A DNA stretch of 64,000 bases, taken from the NCBI RefSeq assembly GCF_900115715.1, contig NZ_FOXM01000003.1:248001-312000 (forward strand), read 5' to 3'. Both the position numbers and the translations under genes were made by a program. The DNA comes from Geopseudomonas sagittaria (lineage in GTDB: Bacteria > Pseudomonadota > Gammaproteobacteria > Pseudomonadales > Pseudomonadaceae). This document shows, one piece after another, positions 62,776 through 64,000 of the stretch (position 1 is the first letter of the stretch; each line of letters begins with the position of its first letter). The notes beneath the pieces were generated by a model. It was given only the letters and a program-made list of their open reading frames with translations. It was not told the DNA's origin and did not search any database.

Positions 62776-63882
62776 TCAGCGGCGATGGGCTGCCCGCTGG
62801 CGCAGATACTCCACGACCGCGCGCTGGTCGCCGCTGAACTCGATGCGCGCCGCCTTGCTCTCGCGCTGGTAGGCGTACATCGGGTCGTAGTACTCGCCGA
62901 GCAGACCCTCGATCCAGCCGCGGTGCAGGTCGACCGCGCCACTGCGCTGCTGCTCGGCCAGCGCCTCGTCCATGATCGCCGCCAGACGCTGGTAGCGCTC
63001 GCCCCCCAGGCGCTTGACGATGTTCTTCAGGCTCTGCTGCAGGCGCTCGGCAAAGGCGACGAAACCCTGCTCCGCGCCGTGCAGGGCGATGAATTCGGCG
63101 GACAGGTCGATCACGTAGTCGCCGAGGATGCGCTCGATGCGGCCTTGCAGGCTGTCTTCCAGCCATACCAGCGGGTATTCCTGCATGCCCTGGTGCAACG
63201 GCAGCGGCAGCGAGCAGCTGCCGATCAGGCGGCTCTCGTCCTCGAGGACGAACTGCTGGATGCCGGCGGCGCGCTTCTTCAGCAGGTCGATGGCCAGCAG
63301 GTTCTCGAAGTCGATCTGCCCCGGCTGCGGCGTGGCGTGCTTGCCGAAGCTGGAGCCGCGATGGTTGGCCAGCGCCTCCAGGTCGAGGGGGTTGTCCAGT
63401 TGCGCCAGCACCTCGGTCTTGCCGGTGCCGGTGAGGCCGCCGACGATGACGAAGTCGCACTCGCTCACCGCCGCCTCGGTGGTGTCGATGAGGAAGTTGC
63501 GCAGCGCCTTGTAGCCGCCGATCACCCGCGGATACTCGATGCCGGCCTCGTCCTTGAGCCACTGCTGGGTGATCTGCGAGCGCAGGCCGCCGCGGAAGCA
63601 GTACAGGTAGCCGTTGGGGTTGGCGCGGGCGAAGGCCGCCCAGGCCTCGATGCGCTCGGCCTTGAGCTGGCCGCTCACCAGCTGGTGGCCCAGCTCGATG
63701 GCGGCGTCCTGGCCGTGCTGCTTGTAGCAGGTGCCGACCTTCTGCCGCTCGAGATCGTTCATCAGCGGCAAGTTGACCGTGTGCGGGAAGGCCCCCTTGG
63801 TGTATTCCACCGGGGCGCGCACATCCATCAGCGGCAGGTCGTGAAGGAAGATGTCGCGGTAGTGGGCGCTGTTGGCACGCAT
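62776..63882 (-). CDS. mnmH: tRNA 2-selenouridine synthase
   Basis: A 368-residue MnmH/SelU that replaces sulfur with selenium (via geranyl-tRNA) in the wobble 2-thiouridine of tRNA-Lys, -Glu and -Gln. An N-terminal rhodanese domain has the catalytic cysteine in [12 protein letters not shown] near residue 94, and a P-loop [11 protein letters not shown] near residue 150 starts the second domain. Its ATG overlaps the stop of the upstream selD-like frame by one base, a standard arrangement because SelD provides selenophosphate. Confidence 0.95.
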   Translation of the reverse strand: MRANSAHYRDIFLHDLPLMDVRAPVEYTKGAFPHTVNLPLMNDLERQKVGTCYKQHGQDAAIELGHQLVSGQLKAERIEAWAAFARANPNGYLYCFRGGLRSQITQQWLKDEAGIEYPRVIGGYKALRNFLIDTTEAAVSECDFVIVGGLTGTGKTEVLAQLDNPLDLEALANHRGSSFGKHATPQPGQIDFENLLAIDLLKKRAAGIQQFVLEDESRLIGSCSLPLPLHQGMQEYPLVWLEDSLQGRIERILGDYVIDLSAEFIALHGAEQGFVAFAERLQQSLKNIVKRLGGERYQRLAAIMDEALAEQQRSGAVDLHRGWIEGLLGEYYDPMYAYQRESKAARIEFSGDQRAVVEYLRQRAAHRR

Positions 63883-64000
63883 CAGAGCACCTCTACCGCG
63901 TGGTTCTGTCGGGCCACCAGCTCGCCGATCGGCGCCAGCGCAAGACCCAGCTCGGCGGCCAGGGCGAGGAATTCCGCCTCGCCAGCCGGCTCCACCGCCA
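63882..64000 (-). CDS. selD: Selenide, water dikinase (C-terminal end only)
   Basis: The last 39 codons of a gene that enters from the right edge. The visible end reads [19 protein letters not shown], then a short tail ending VEVL, which resembles the C-terminus of SelD. Its stop shares one base with the mnmH start. SelD makes selenophosphate from selenide and ATP. Identification rests on this short piece plus the mnmH neighbour. Confidence 0.75.
   Translation of the reverse strand, partial: AVEPAGEAEFLALAAELGLALAPIGELVARQNHAVEVL

Overview
The window is about 64 kb of very GC-rich DNA from a gammaproteobacterium of the Pseudomonas/Azotobacter type. The evidence is the gene content: AcnB, UspE-like, NasS/NasT next to nitrate and nitrite assimilation genes, an OprD-family porin, MnmH/SelD. 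It also has sigma-54 (-24/-12) promoters and REP-like intergenic palindromes. I cannot name the species. There is no transposase, integrase, phage gene, rRNA, tRNA or CRISPR array that I can see.

Region 1 (1-13.1 kb): end of a UspE-like gene, a DUF1289 protein, acnB with its terminator, a SpoU-type RNA methyltransferase, xanthine dehydrogenase xdhABC (minus strand), then nasS-nasT and an alaC-type aminotransferase. A run of three ~140 bp REP-like repeats follows.

Region 2 (13.1-21.2 kb): a PfkB-type sugar-phosphate kinase, the nitrate ABC transporter (nrtA, nrtB, ATPase), a NarK/NasA-type MFS nitrate transporter, and a PP2C phosphatase-Ser/Thr kinase fusion. The matching end of the locus, nirB-nirD-nasC-cobA, lies 32 kb away at 53.6-60.0 kb. 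nasS, nrtA, the MFS gene and nirB are each preceded by an excellent sigma-54 promoter. The last three also carry a two-hairpin ANTAR-target RNA overlapping an intrinsic terminator, so NasT should antiterminate all three.

Region 3 (21.4-53.3 kb) lies between these two halves. It opens with a 1715-residue exonuclease-RecQ-UvrD-like helicase and an alpha/beta hydrolase. The rest is a catabolic island that reads as a nearly complete route for cyclohexanecarboxylate (naphthenic-acid-type) degradation. A plus-strand operon encodes AliA-like CoA ligase, BadH, BadI, AliB-like dehydrogenase, a MarR regulator (BadR-like), a five-gene HAAT-type ABC importer, a second acyl-CoA synthetase, an SDR, a MaoC-like protein, an OprD porin and a nitroreductase. 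The divergent minus-strand operon encodes a BadK-like hydratase, another crotonase, a PimC/PimD-like dehydrogenase pair, EtfB/EtfA, a two-domain 3-hydroxyacyl-CoA dehydrogenase, a thiolase and glutaryl-CoA dehydrogenase. Together they would take the ring acid to pimeloyl-CoA, then glutaryl-CoA and crotonyl-CoA. Two back-to-back promoters at 37,575-37,637 share one palindrome overlapping both -35 boxes, a natural site for joint control by the MarR protein.

Region 4 (60.0-64.0 kb): an AT-rich stretch with a possible ECF-sigma promoter and a 32-residue membrane peptide gene, an AEC-family transporter, a periplasmic cytochrome c, a small lipoprotein, mnmH and the end of selD.

All family assignments are from reading the translated sequence and remembered family features; no database search was run.
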